Shown: positions 1 to 10,211 of the stretch, in pieces | How positions within the stretch are numbered: the stretch's first letter is position 1 | Layout: each line of letters opens with the position of its first letter | NCBI GenBank assembly: GCA_031835245.1 | Contig: JAVKOQ010000347.1 | Coordinates: 1-53,274 of the forward strand | DNA length: 53,274 nucleotides | Reading direction: 5' to 3' | Source of the DNA: Balamuthia mandrillaris | Lineage: Eukaryota > Discosea > Longamoebia > Balamuthiidae | Made by a program: the position numbers and the translations under genes | The notes under the pieces: model-generated | Databases searched by the model: none | What the model was told of the DNA's origin: nothing | Seen by the model: the letters and a program-made list of their open reading frames with translations, nothing else

Positions 1-64
1 CTCTCTCCATTTTTTCCTAGCTATTTGTGCTGAGTAGTTGCTTTTGTGCTTTGGAAAACTATAG

Positions 65-1509
65 ATGAAAAAAGAGAAGCGAGCGATGATTGACTCCAAG
101 TACCGTAATAACTCCGTTGAAGAGAACTTGAGACTATGGGAGGAGATGAAGGCAGGTACCCCGGAAGGTGCGAAGTGTGTGCTTCGAGCCAAGATAGACA
201 TGCAGTCTAAGAACGGATGCATGAGAGATCCTGGTCTCTACCGTGTTGTTCTCAACCCTCCTCATCACCGAACAGGGTATGTTGTCTTTAATATTCTTGC
301 TTTGTGAGATTACGCTCACTGATCACGCCCTATTGCAGTGCCAAGTATAAGGTTTATCCAATCTACGATTTTGCCTGCCCAATTGTGGACAGTTTGGAGG
401 GGGTAACCCATGCACTTCGATCCAGCGAATATCATGACAGAAACGTTCAATATCAGTGGATGTTGGATACACTGAAGTTGAGACCAGTCCGGATAGAGGA
501 CTTCAGCAGGTTGAACTTCACATACACTCTACTTTCCAAGCGTAAGTTACAGTGGTTCGTGGACGAAGGCATTGTTGAGGGATGGGACTCGCCTGCCTTC
601 CCCACTGTTCGGGGTTTGTTTGCCTTTCATATTGTTTACTTTCTTTGCTGTTTTCTATCTTGTAGTTCGTTTGATTCTGATGGTAACCTGTATGTAGGCA
701 TCCTGCGAAGAGGTTTGACCGTTGAGGCATTATACGAGTTTATTCTCGCACAGGGCTCCTCTAAGAGAGCCAACGAGCAGGAGATCGACAAGCTGTGGGC
801 GCTTAACAAGCAGATTATCGATCCAATCATCCCTCGTTACACAGCTATCGCGGATGAGGGCAAGGTGCCGTTCCACCTGACCAATGGACCCAAGGCTCCC
901 GAGGCCAAGACCCTTCCCCGACACAAGAAGAACCCCTCTTTGGGCACTAAAGTGGTCCACTTTTCCAGCGACATCTTTATTGAGCAGGAAGACGCTCAAG
1001 CTGTCAGCCAAGATGAGGAAATCACGCTTATGGATTGGGGAAACTGCTTCGTAAGAAAGATCGTCAAGGACGAGAGCGGCAAGGTGGTGAGCATGGAGGG
1101 AGAGCTCAATCCTACTGGTGACTACAAGACAACCAAGTGGAAGCTCACGTGGTTGGCCCAGCTAGGCGATGACTTAGTGCCCGTTAAACTGCTGGAATAC
1201 GACACCCTCATCACCAAGAAGAAGCTGGAGGAGGAGGACGACTTTGAGAAGGTGGTCAACACAAAGATTGAGAACGTAACGATGGCTTTGGGCGATCCTA
1301 ACTTGAGGCTGGTGCCCGCTGGCCAGAGGCTTCAACTGGAGAGGCGCGGCTACTTTATCGTGGATAAGCCGTACCAGGCCTTCCACGAGGCGGCCTCCTC
1401 TGCCTCTTCCTCTGCGCCCCAACCCCTCGTCATGATCATGATCCCAGACGGCAGAGCTTCTACCCAGTCTCATCTTACTAGCAAGGTCAAGCCTGGCAAG
1501 AAGAACTAA
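65..1509 (+). CDS. Glutamyl-tRNA synthetase, cytosolic type, 3' part
   Basis: Charges tRNA-Glu with glutamate in the cytosol. Three exons fit: 65-276, 339-613 and 698-1509, with GT-AG introns; bases 1-64 look like the tail of an upstream intron, so the ATG at 65 is probably internal and the Rossmann-fold half with the HIGH motif lies left of the window. Visible family marks are [15 protein letters not shown], the block [16 protein letters not shown] with [16 protein letters not shown], and the class I KMSKS equivalent LSKRKL. The rest is the beta-barrel anticodon-binding region of the eukaryotic/archaeal GluRS type, ending in a Ser/Ala-rich basic tail. The product is fused to nothing downstream, so it is not a bifunctional Glu-Pro enzyme at its C terminus. 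Junction frames agree at both introns. A frame that stays open through intron 2 is coincidental. Confidence 0.95.
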
Positions 1510-1542
1510 AACTCTAGATGTTATTTTTTCTTTCCTCTCTTC

Positions 1543-1614
1543 CTCTCTCTCTCTCTCTCGCTCTCTCTCGCTCTCTCTCGCTCTCTCTCGCTCTCTCTCG
1601 CTCTCTCTCTCTCT
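1543..1614. repeat. (CT)n microsatellite with decamer periodicity
   Basis: An imperfect CT tract in which the unit CTCTCTCTCG repeats about five times. It lies just past the glutamyl-tRNA synthetase stop, in the 1510-1832 convergent gap between that gene and the secreted protein on the minus strand. I see no gene in the gap. Confidence 0.9.
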
Positions 1615-1832
1615 GAAGTGGAAGAGTTTTTTTGAAAAAATAATAACGATTTTAAGTTGTTCCTCTTATTAAGTACCTGGTTGTACTTTTCAGGCCTTTA
1701 AGTTTTCCTCAGCGCGCTTGAGTGGTAGGTATCGTTTCTCCCTCTTTCTTCTGTGGTGGCTTGTTCCCCTTCCTCTCTGTCCCTTTATCCTATCACTTCT
1801 CCCCTTTTCTGTGACTCATCCGCAAGAACCTA

Positions 1833-2252
1833 TCAGAAGATAGGTGTGCACGCATTCGCTGTGTCCAAAACCTGGTTGGCCACATAACGGGCATCCGCAC
1901 AGCCGGAATCGCAGCTAATGGTGAGGGTAGAGGTGAGGGCTTGGTTTTCCACCTGGCCCACGCACACCGCGTTCCTCTGGAAACGAGGTATGGGGAACTC
2001 GGTGCAGTCGCCTTGGCACGATACCAGGATGTTGTTTACGAGAAGAGTGCCGTCGCAGCGGTTGGCCACTTCGATTGAGGGGATGATTCGAAAGTCCTCA
2101 GGGCAGGGGGGCTGTGAGCTAACGTACTCGTAGTTGATCCTTGGAATGTAGGCTTCCATGCCGAACTTTGTGGAAACCTGCTGTTCTTGACATAGTCCGC
2201 TAGCAAAGAAAGCGAATAACGCCAACAAATAGACTGCGTTCCTTTGCGTCAT
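1833..2252 (-). CDS. Small secreted Cys-rich protein, unknown family
   Basis: Single exon, 139 aa. The N terminus MTQRNAVYLLALFAFFASGL is a typical signal peptide, probably cleaved near SGLCQ, so the mature protein of about 118 aa enters the secretory pathway. After the signal there are eight cysteines (PPC, NRC, VSC, GDC, AVC, ISC, SGC, NAC), an even number that suggests four disulfides. No transmembrane segment or GPI-type tail is seen. I do not recognise the family. The gene faces the folate-receptor/filamin gene across a 398-bp divergent promoter, and both products are secretory. Confidence 0.75.
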   Translation of the reverse strand: MTQRNAVYLLALFAFFASGLCQEQQVSTKFGMEAYIPRINYEYVSSQPPCPEDFRIIPSIEVANRCDGTLLVNNILVSCQGDCTEFPIPRFQRNAVCVGQVENQALTSTLTISCDSGCADARYVANQVLDTANACTPIF

Positions 2253-2650
2253 CTTTGTTGCACTTCTCTGTTCGCCCTCTTTTCTATAGTCTCTGTTTTG
2301 TTTTGAAATATCTTGTTGGTCTGATTTTTTTTATTTAACTCGCAAATGCTGCGCAGCGACCGTGGCTCAATTCTGTCCGAAGAAAGGCTGCTGAAGAGGC
2401 GCTGTAAACGGCATCCTTTTATTTCACCTTTTATGGTAATCTGATGACGTTTATGGTAATCGTGCTGATCCGCTGAACCCAAAAATGGGATAGCATGACG
2501 TGTCGGCGAGATCAGATCATCGCTGCCTGGCAAAGGGACACAGAGGGGAGGGGAGTGAGGACCAGGATGAGAGCGACGTTGGCTCCAACGTATGACTCGC
2601 GGTGTAAATATGCAAGCTGGCGCACCCAAGCTGCGGCGGTTTCTCCGTTG
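2253..2650. promoter_or_regulatory. Divergent promoter with repeated 12-mer and two TGACGT-core sites
   Basis: The spacer between two genes for secretory-pathway proteins. The 12-mer TTTATGGTAATC occurs at 2430-2441 and 2450-2461, start to start exactly 20 bp (two helical turns). TGACGT lies between them at 2445-2450, and TGACGTGT is at 2496-2503. TGACGTG is the known core of ATF6/CREB-type bZIP binding sites. That these sites bind the bZIP factor encoded at 44-46 kb is inference. Confidence 0.45.
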
Positions 2651-4665
2651 ATGGGACAACTTTCACGGCCGTTCTCCCGGCTGGAGGGGCGACCACTGGT
2701 ACTCTGCGCATGCTTGTTCCTACTTGCTTTTATACTTTCTTCAACCGCTGGCCAAACAACTTCTTCGGAGCCAATGTGTCCCTATCAAGAAGAGCAGTTC
2801 ACTCATAGGGCAAGTCTCTCTCTCGCTCTCTCCCTCTCCCTTTCTCTCGTTCCAGCTGTTTATATGGCTGCTTCTCTTTCACGGCGTGTTTAGCCCTTTC
2901 CGCTGCTTAGCATGTGCGAATGGTACAGAGAGGAAGCATGTTGCGATACAGTGGAGGCCAACCAGCTGCTTCGATGGAACTATGTCATGCAAAAATGGTT
3001 TCGCGGGGACTCAGAGTGCCTCGAAAAGTTGACAGTGCTGCTGTGTGGGCTGCTTTGCTCGCCACGGCAGTCCCACTTTGTTTTCTCTTCGCAACAACCA
3101 GGTTTCGGGCGGTTTCCGGACGAAGACGCTTTTCTTCTGCTGGAAAAGGATGATGATGCGCCACCAATGGACTATGAAAATGAGCAGGAGGAGGAGGGAC
3201 TTTTGGAAGAGATCTTCCCAATAGCGGCTGATATCGGTCACAGAGGGAGGTTGACCAAAGGCAGCGATGACCCTATCTTTGTGTACAACGTCTGTTCTTC
3301 CTTTTGTGAGACCCTTTTCGACTCATGCTTTGACTCTGTCCTTATGAGCTCGGTGGGCACTACCAAACGTTGGATGCAGTACCAATGGACCAATGCTAAA
3401 GAGTTCTGCGAAGCACAGGTTTCTAAATCACTTCCCTCTTCCTCTTCCTGCTTTCTCTTCTCTTTGACCCGAGAAGTTATTCGTGTAACGATGTTTTGTG
3501 TTCATAGGCAATGTCGTTTACACGCGGGGATGTCACTATTAACGTGATACCAGATAGTGATGACACGATATCACACGCCCACCGTTGCTACAGCGGCCGA
3601 AAGAGAGAAGCCAGCGCGGCTCGCTCATTTATTTATGGAGAAGACCTCGATGGAGGGTTTGTGGGGCCGTCTTCCTTCAGCATTCAGGCAGTTGATGCCT
3701 TTGGGGACGTCATCCTGGACAGCCATGACCATTTTGACGTGAGAGTGGATGGTCTTGTTCCTGTCGTTGGCACTTCCCCAGCTCCGTTCCTCTTTCCTAG
3801 CCAATCTCCGCCGAAGTCTCCATCCAGAAAGGTTCTTCGAGTCCCTGTTGACGTGGCAGATTTACAGAACGGGATCTACGTGGCACGGTACGATATAACA
3901 AGGGCCATGGATTATCGTATCTCTGTGAAGTTGGACGGAAAGCCAGTTAGCAATTCTCCTATCATTGTCCGGTATGACCACCGCACCATGTGTCCGCTGA
4001 GCGACTCTTTGCTGGCCCCAACAAAGGTTTGTTTGGATCCTTAGTTACCAAACTTCAACTAAGCGACGATACCTAGCAGGCCACACAACCTCTGCCTTTT
4101 TGCCAAGTGTACAGCGATTCCACCTGTTGTGATATGAAAGATACCATCCGCCTGTCCCGGTGGTGGGACAATTCTTTGGCTAGATCATTCGCACGAGGTA
4201 CCACAGACAACCGCTGTGGGAAGCTTTATGACAGCATGTTATGCGGATTGGGATGTTCTCCCAGACAAAGCGTATACGTGTTGCCTGCGGTCGCAGACAG
4301 CTGGGAGTATCGAGTGTGCGAAAGCTTTTGCATGGAGCTGTTCAAGGTTTTATTTGGTTGATTTTTATTTCTGTAATTTACTAACATACTGAGCTTCCTC
4401 ATTGCCCAGGCTTGCAAAGATGAGGTGGTGATGGGTTTGCCTCTCAAGTCAGTATATGCACGAGCAGAGGACTTTTGTGTGGCTAGCTCGCCCCAGGCTA
4501 ACATTGAGGTGAAAGTCGTCAGACAAAATCCATGTTTCGGTGGGTCTCACCACGTAGTAAGCCCTCGCCACTCGTATGCCTTTGGTGCTGGAGTTGAGCT
4601 TACAGGCACTGCAGGGCAAGAACTCACTCTGTACATTCAAGCTGTGGATAGCTCTGGTTATTCCA

Positions 4666-4709
<44 letters not shown>

Positions 4710-4979
4710 CCGCTTTTACACCTCTGCTAATGTTGCAGTTCATAACGTTGATCGTAGGAAGGGATATAACATCGGGTGGGGATCTATTTGACGTAAGGTT
4801 TATAGGCCCTTATGTAAATCATGGCCCTCTTGAAGACGACAGAGACGGTACTTACTACATGATATATGAGGCCTCCAGAGCAGCCACCTACGAAATTCAC
4901 ATTAGTTACCAGCAGCAACACATTTGGGTACATGACAACGTCCCATCTGCTCTTGTTTGGCGATTCGCATTCATCCACA

Positions 4980-5027
<48 letters not shown>

Positions 5028-5965
5028 GCCTCTTGTAGGGAAGTCCGTATGTGATTACATTGAAGCCAGGAAAAACAGATCCACTTACATCGTCCGCGCA
5101 CGGACCAGGTACAGCCCGCGCCATTGCCGGCTTGGGGGCTTTCTTCACTGTAGAAGCTAGAGATAGTTTCCACAACCAGCGGCATATTGGAGGAGATGAA
5201 GTTGTTGCTCTCCTCAACGGCCCTGATAACGTGCTTGCAAACGTTTGTTCTCTTGCTTTCTTTCTCGCGAAGTATGCTGCATACATAACGCTCTCTTATT
5301 TTGCCTGAATGCTGTGACAGGTGGAAGACAACAACGATGGTACCTATTTAGTGAGATATAGTATCACAAAAGCTGGCCAATATGTCCTGCGGGTAACCCT
5401 AAACGGCTTTCCTCTTCCGTCATCTCCGTTCCTGGTCACAGCCGATTCTGAAGGTATCAAAGTGAACCTTCCTGGTTCTCTCTGTTCATTTTTGCGTGCA
5501 GCATTGAAACCCTGTTTCTGGAACAAAAGGAGTACCGCATGCAGCCAACTGCATTGCGGAAGGAAAAGCCCTCATAGAGCCGCAACTGGGCCTCGAGAAC
5601 CGGTTCACCATTCTAACGAAGGACTTTTATGGCAACCCATTAGAAAATGGAGGCCTCCGGTTCTCTGTCGAGCTGGTCAGCCCCGCTGATATCTTCGAAG
5701 GTAGGTTACAAGACTGCTCCACTGGACAAGAAAGGGCTGAGCAATATCTGTGAACATCATTTTGAAATGAATACCAGGAAGCGTCTTAGACCATGGCGAC
5801 GGTACATATACGGGCTCGTTCTCCACGACCGAGCCTGGCAGATATCTATTGGGTGTTATGCTTCTCTATCAGAAAAGTGGCAGTAGCCTCGTTCGCGAGT
5901 TGCACATTGCTGGAAGTCCTTTTGAGATCATCATACGAGCACCTTGGCGGAAGGGCTCTTCCTAA
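2651..5965 (+). CDS. Secreted protein with two NPC1/folate-receptor-like domains and filamin repeats
   Basis: Ten exons give about 860 aa: 2651-2809, 2894-3418, 3508-4026, 4080-4346, 4410-4656, 4758-4927, 5039-5242, 5321-5453, 5530-5700, 5778-5965. A signal peptide (LVLCACLFLLAFILSSTAGQ) is followed by domain A with CEWYREEACCD, LLCGLLCSPRQSHFV and VCSSFCETLFDSC, the cysteine signature of the NPC1 N-terminal/folate-receptor family (compare NPC1 CELTCSPRQSQF). A filamin-type Ig repeat comes next (IQAVDAFGD to GIYVARYDITRAMDYRISV). Domain B repeats the cysteine pattern (STCCDMKD, LCGLGCSPRQSVYV, VCESFCMELF), then three or more filamin repeats follow (TSGGDLFDVRFIGP, DNNDGTYLVRYSITKAGQY, DHGDGTYTGSFSTTEPG). 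Intron 1 starts with GCAAGT; copy B confirms that junction. An open charged frame past the stop (to about 6090) could be an alternative tail. The ligand is unknown; sterol, folate or adhesion are all possible. Confidence 0.8.
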
Positions 5966-6099
5966 CAGACAACTTTCAAAAAGGTTGGCTGTCTGAAGAG
6001 AAGAGCAAACAAAATGCACATGAGAGAATAGAACAAAAGAACGAGCAGAGGGAAGCAGAGCTTCGGAACAAAGGTGCTATTCTTTTTGTTTCTTCTGGG

Positions 6100-6648
6100 C
6101 TACTTTTGTAGCCGTTTCTGCTCAAGCTTTTGTTGCATTCTTTGTTGAACTCGCTGCCGCGAGTCCTTTTGTCTTTGTGCCTCTGCCTGCAGCCTCTGCT
6201 TCAGCTGGCTGGGAGGCTTTTGGGTTTGCTGCTGTTGCCTATTCGTCGTTGCCCCTTTGCTGTTCGTGGAGCTGCGCACTGTCTTTACAGCGCCTCTAAG
6301 AGGGGGTGTCCGTGCTCCGGTGGAGGAGGACGACAAAGATGTAGTCGAAGTCGAAGACGAAAACGAAGACGAAGAGGAGGGAGCATTTGAGGAGACTGCA
6401 GGTGCGAAGTACGGTCTTTTGGGCTGAGCTGCTGCTGACTTTACAGCGTTTCCTCTGGCCACCGAGTGATTGTTTGCGGCGCTTTTGCCTCTGGTTGCAC
6501 CACCTCCAGTACTATTACCAGCAGCACCTTCGAACTGCTTAACTCGGCTTTGTACGACGTGGGTGGAGGTGGCGTTTTTGTGTGCAAAGAGTAGCGGAGC
6601 AGTGGCGGGGTCCTTTGCAACGGAGGTGTCGCTCCAACAACATCCCAT
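6100..6648 (-). CDS. Predicted lipid-anchored basic Ser/Gln-rich protein
   Basis: Single exon, 182 aa from the chosen start. I picked the ATG that gives MGCCWSDTS because Gly2 with Ser6 fits N-myristoylation (MGxxxS) and Cys3-Cys4 fits palmitoylation, a common dual signal for plasma-membrane anchoring. An upstream in-frame ATG would hide this signal behind a Gly/Pro-rich leader. The middle is a Ser/Thr/Ala-rich, probably disordered region. The C-terminal third is Gln/Lys/Arg-rich and probably helical (LKQRLQAEAQRQKDSRQRVQ). No catalytic domain is seen. The 3' end converges with the filamin-repeat gene, with 134 bp between stops. A TTAGGG-type motif lies about 100 bp upstream of the start. Confidence 0.6.
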   Translation of the reverse strand: MGCCWSDTSVAKDPATAPLLFAHKNATSTHVVQSRVKQFEGAAGNSTGGGATRGKSAANNHSVARGNAVKSAAAQPKRPYFAPAVSSNAPSSSSSFSSSTSTTSLSSSSTGARTPPLRGAVKTVRSSTNSKGATTNRQQQQTQKPPSQLKQRLQAEAQRQKDSRQRVQQRMQQKLEQKRLQK

Positions 6649-6745
6649 GACGACGATGATGGTGTCAGAGCGCCACCACAACCCTACCCCGACTCCTCCA
6701 CTGCTGACTCCAGGGCCTCCTGCTTCCTTGGTAGGCCACCCTGGT

Positions 6746-6765
6746 GAACCGCTAACCCTAACCCT
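6746..6765 (-). promoter_or_regulatory. Telo-box-like motif, copy 1
   Basis: The minus strand reads AGGGTTAGGGTTAGCGGTTC, about 98-117 nt upstream of the lipid-anchored protein start. The identical 20-mer is at 26962-26981. TTAGGG units of this kind (telo-boxes) act as promoter sites in plants and some fungi; a role here is inference. Confidence 0.5.
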
Positions 6766-6831
6766 CTTCCTCATTTAAACACAGAAAGAAACAAGATGAA
6801 CAAACCAGAAAAAGAAGAGAGAAGCATAGTG

Positions 6832-7841
6832 TCACTTCTTTCTGTTCTTTTTGCCTTTGTTGCTTTTGTCCTCTGACTGTTCTCCTCCCACCGCTCTCAT
6901 GCGGGAGGAGCTCTCCTCTCCTCCTCCGCTTCCATCTGCACCCCCACTTCTTCTGGACTCTCCCGTCGCTCTCCTTCCTGTCCTCCCGGAACCACCACCG
7001 CCACCACTCGCACTGCTGCCCACAGAGGAGGACGTAGTTTTACTTTCCGAATGGTGCGAAGCAGACGCTGAGGGCTGCTCTTTGCCGGATGAAGATCGAT
7101 TGCTGCCTCTCCTCTTCTCCGTTCTACCAGAGGACGTAGCTGCTCCTGCTTTGTCTCCACCTACTTCAGCTGCCTTGGAGCGTTGCTTCTTCAATTTCAG
7201 CTTCAAAAAGTCCCTCTCGATCTCCCATTCGCTACGCTGAGCTTGAAGGTTCTCCTCCAGGGCCTTCAGCTTGGCCTCCAAAGCTTCATTCTTGGACTTC
7301 TCGTCCTGGAGCTCCTGCAGCAACCTCTTGTTGTCGCCAAGCGTCTCTCTCAGCTTATCTGTGAGCTCCTCTACCTGTTGCCTCGTATCCTTAAACGCTA
7401 TGCTCCGAGAGGAAGCAGAGAAGGGAGCCTGTGCGTTCTGCTCGTTCTCACCGCCAGCGGCACTGGCATTCGAAGATGATGCTGCAGAAGAACCATTCTC
7501 CCAGTCTATCTCGGCGAGTTTCTTAGCAGCGGCCACTCTATCCGTATTGTGCTTCTTGATTGTCAGGTTTATCTCTGCTATGGATGGCGTTTGTATGGTA
7601 CCTTCCTGTGATAGCGAAGACAGCAGCAGCAACCAGCGAAAAGCAACAGGGAAAAACGGTGCGTAAATGAATGGAGTTAGCTTGTGTGGTAATGGTAGAA
7701 AACATGCACGAACTAACAAACCGGCTTTACAGAGGCCGCAATCCAAGGGTGTTGCAAGAGTTCTTTGGGTCCTGGCCGTTCTTTGATGTCTCTTATGAAA
7801 CACTGCAACAGAAAATCTTCCAATTGCTGTTGTGGAGAGCG

Positions 7842-7875
<34 letters not shown>

Positions 7876-9090
7876 TACTTTTGATAATATACTCGTTCTC
7901 TCACTCTCACTCTCACTCTAATATTGTTTACTAACCGGTGAAATGCCTTCAGGTAAAGGAGGGTGAGGACAATCAACCATTTTGAACAGAGCAGCAATAG
8001 CCCCCAAGTCCCAGAAGGGAGCTTTCCCTGTTAGCAGTTCTATTACTGTACAACCAACACTCCTTTGTGTGTATGTGTGTGAGATGTTTGTTACCGTTTT
8101 GTTACGTCTTAACAGGAACAGAGACAATGACAACATACCATATGTCAGAGACCTTGCCTCCTCCTGACATTTCTGTAATCTCTGGTGCCACTGGTATAGA
8201 GCAGTCGTGAGCGGAAGCCTCAAAGAAGAAAGCAAAGGCATGGATGCCAGAGATTAGACAGAGCATCTGTTGTTTCACGTACTCCAAAAGGGTGTGCCAA
8301 CCACAGTAAACTGACGATCAAACGCAGCGTAAGTGCAGCTACCAAAGTCAGCAAGTTTAATCATCCCATCTTTTGTTAACAGCAGGTTGCTGCCTTTTAT
8401 GTCCCTGATGTACCAACAAGTCAATGATAGCAATCTTGAAAGACAAAGAATCACCAAAAAACAAAAAACGGTACCGATGGACCACGTCTTGGGAGTGGAG
8501 GTAGGTTAGCCCCTGCAATACTTGTGCTACATATAAAACAAGAAGGCTCTCGGGAAATACACCAAAGTTTTTCATGGTGCTGTGAAGCGAGCCACTTTCG
8601 ACGTACTCCATCACAAAGAAGAGGAAGTCTTCAGTCTCGTGGTGCTCGTACAGCTTTGTGATATGGGGATGATCCAGGGTTTGCAATATTTTGAGCTCTT
8701 GCTGAAGGACAAGTTTAGAGTGCGAACTGCATCAAGCCACTAGACTGAGAAAGGCTCGCTAACCATTATACTTGGGAGTTGTGAGGCAGTTAGCATGTCC
8801 TTACTGATTTGCTTCACAGCCACCACTTGACCCGTTTTGAAGTTCAACCCTTTGTATACCCTTCCGAAGGCGCCCCGCCCAATGCATTCTCCAAATTGCT
8901 GTGCGGACCACCAAGAGAAAAACAGTTAAAACCCCACGCACTGAAGAGAAAATCACCTCAATTGATGCAGTACTATATCGCCGATGGCTGTGGGATCCGG
9001 TGTTAGCGGGTGTTTTGTTGTTGGCTTATTCCCTTTTTCCTTCTGCTCAAGGTATTCTTTTCTTCTCTCTTGCAAAAAGTTCTTCTGCAT
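6832..9090 (-). CDS. Ser/Thr kinase, Cdc7/SepA (MAP3K-epsilon) type, with coiled-coil tail
   Basis: Eight exons in transcript order: 9090-8974, 8898-8764, 8701-8475, 8404-8283, 8190-8139, 8062-7936, 7826-7722, 7605-6832; 552 aa, all junctions in frame. Kinase domain near residues 35-300: P-loop [16 protein letters not shown]-type [67 protein letters not shown], and [18 protein letters not shown] as the final helix. The [13 protein letters not shown] start and the IMQE block match the STE-group Cdc7/SepA/MAP3K-epsilon family, which controls cytokinesis (septation initiation) in fission yeast and Dictyostelium. A coiled coil ([16 protein letters not shown]) and a Ser/Gly/Lys-rich tail follow. 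It lacks the long ARM/HEAT C terminus of plant and some amoebal members. The start ATG opens [16 protein letters not shown]; a longer N-terminal frame is probably 5' leader. Confidence 0.88.
7835..7873. repeat. (GA)n microsatellite in kinase intron
   Basis: Lies in the intron before kinase exon 7 and reads (CT)n on the sense strand, immediately upstream of the 3' splice site. Confidence 0.9.
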
Positions 9091-9127
9091 GCTTGCGGAT
9101 CTATATGACAAGCTCAGACTCTCTCCT

Positions 9128-9195
9128 CGCTTTATCCCCCTCACCCCACCTCTCCTCGTTGTATTCTCTCTGAGGTGAGGTGAGGTGATAAAGCG
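9128..9195. promoter_or_regulatory. Imperfect inverted repeat / hairpin upstream of kinase gene
   Basis: Arms CGCTTTATC (9128-9136) and GATAAAGCG (9187-9195) pair perfectly, with inner CTCACC/GGTGAG and ACCTC/GAGGT pairs and a loop of about 20 nt. It sits 38 bp upstream of the kinase ATG, so it is either a 5'-leader hairpin or a dyad protein site. Confidence 0.6.
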
Positions 9196-9282
9196 AAGCA
9201 GTCGACAGAAATTGCTACCAGCTAAAATAGCAGAGAAGGCAAAGTGTTGTCCTTTTTTTCCCCCACCAAATTTTGCTGCGTG

Positions 9283-9331
9283 GCGCCGCTTTAGTGAGGG
9301 GGTAGGGTTGGGTTCTTTGTTCAAGCGGCGC
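9283..9331. promoter_or_regulatory. Second inverted repeat upstream of kinase gene
   Basis: Perfect 9-nt arms GCGCCGCTT and AAGCGGCGC, separated by a G-rich spacer that contains TAGGGTT. It lies within 200 bp of the kinase start and close to the first inverted repeat. Confidence 0.55.
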
Positions 9332-9387
9332 AGCATGACGACACGTATCCATTCAGGTGCGGCGTCGGCTGCTTAGTTTCTTGGCCC

Positions 9388-9588
9388 ATGATTGAAATCA
9401 TTGAAACAGTGTCCACAATTATTGAGTGGTTGTACAATTCAGCAGCTGTTGTTAAGAAGATGAGCTGGAGGCGGCAGGGAGACGCTACGACGAGCTCGAC
9501 GAGTGTTTTGGCCAAAGAGCTCACAGGAGCGGCTACGGACGTCGCGGAAGAAGCCGCTGATAGTGGAGAGAAGAGACTAATTCTTTGA
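9388..9588 (+). CDS. Small ORF, 66 aa, doubtful
   Basis: Opens MIEIIETVSTIIEWLYNSAA and ends in an acidic, Ala-rich stretch (TGAATDVAEEAADSG). No family recognised. It lies between the kinase promoter and the F-box gene and may be a leader or chance frame. An (AGAAT)4 microsatellite follows at about 9596-9617; 9618-9775 shows nothing else. Confidence 0.25.
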   Translation: MIEIIETVSTIIEWLYNSAAVVKKMSWRRQGDATTSSTSVLAKELTGAATDVAEEAADSGEKRLIL

Positions 9589-9775
9589 AGAAACCAGAAT
9601 AGAATAGAATAGAATAGGATTGAATTTATTGAAGAGGGTTGTCCTTCATCCTATGGATGTGATAAGTGTACCTACCACCCATCAAATACTTCATTGCTCG
9701 CAACACCGTTCACTGACCGCGAAAAAAAAAAAACCCCCCAAAAAACCCAAAACAAAACCGAACTTCGAGGAAGAG

Positions 9776-10172
9776 ATGAACGGACTGCACGCTTTGCCTG
9801 CCTCTGTTATCGAGCAGTTGTTGCTGCACCTCGGTCCGCAAGATCTTGTGCATGTGGAGTCTGTATGCAGGTAGGCGCTCAGCTTTTTCCTTTCTTGTTT
9901 GTATTCAAATGCCCTCATGCGGAGTGTCTGATGTTAACCATGCTGCCGCTGGCAAAAGGGAGTGGCGAAGGCTGCCCAGCAATGCAGCCTGGTGGCGCCT
10001 CTGCATGCGAGAGTTGTGGCTGGCAGATAGCCGACCCACCCAAATGAGCAAGAATGACAGAAAAAAGCGGTGGAAGTTGGAGTACTCCCGACTGCCTTGC
10101 GCCTCCAAAAAGCCAGTCTTTGTCAGCAAAAAGGCGCTACAAGGGTGTGTTGCTTCAACCTCGTTTTCAAGA

Positions 10173-10211
<39 letters not shown>

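Noticed and set aside
6746-6765. Interstitial telomere repeats as a sign of a chromosome end or fusion
   Set aside because: Only two to three units are present, inside a gene-rich region, and the same composite 20-mer recurs elsewhere; a regulatory motif fits better.
8953-9336. Longer N terminus for the kinase from an upstream ATG
   Set aside because: The added residues run through both inverted repeats and have no kinase-family match; [16 protein letters not shown] at 9090 is the better start.
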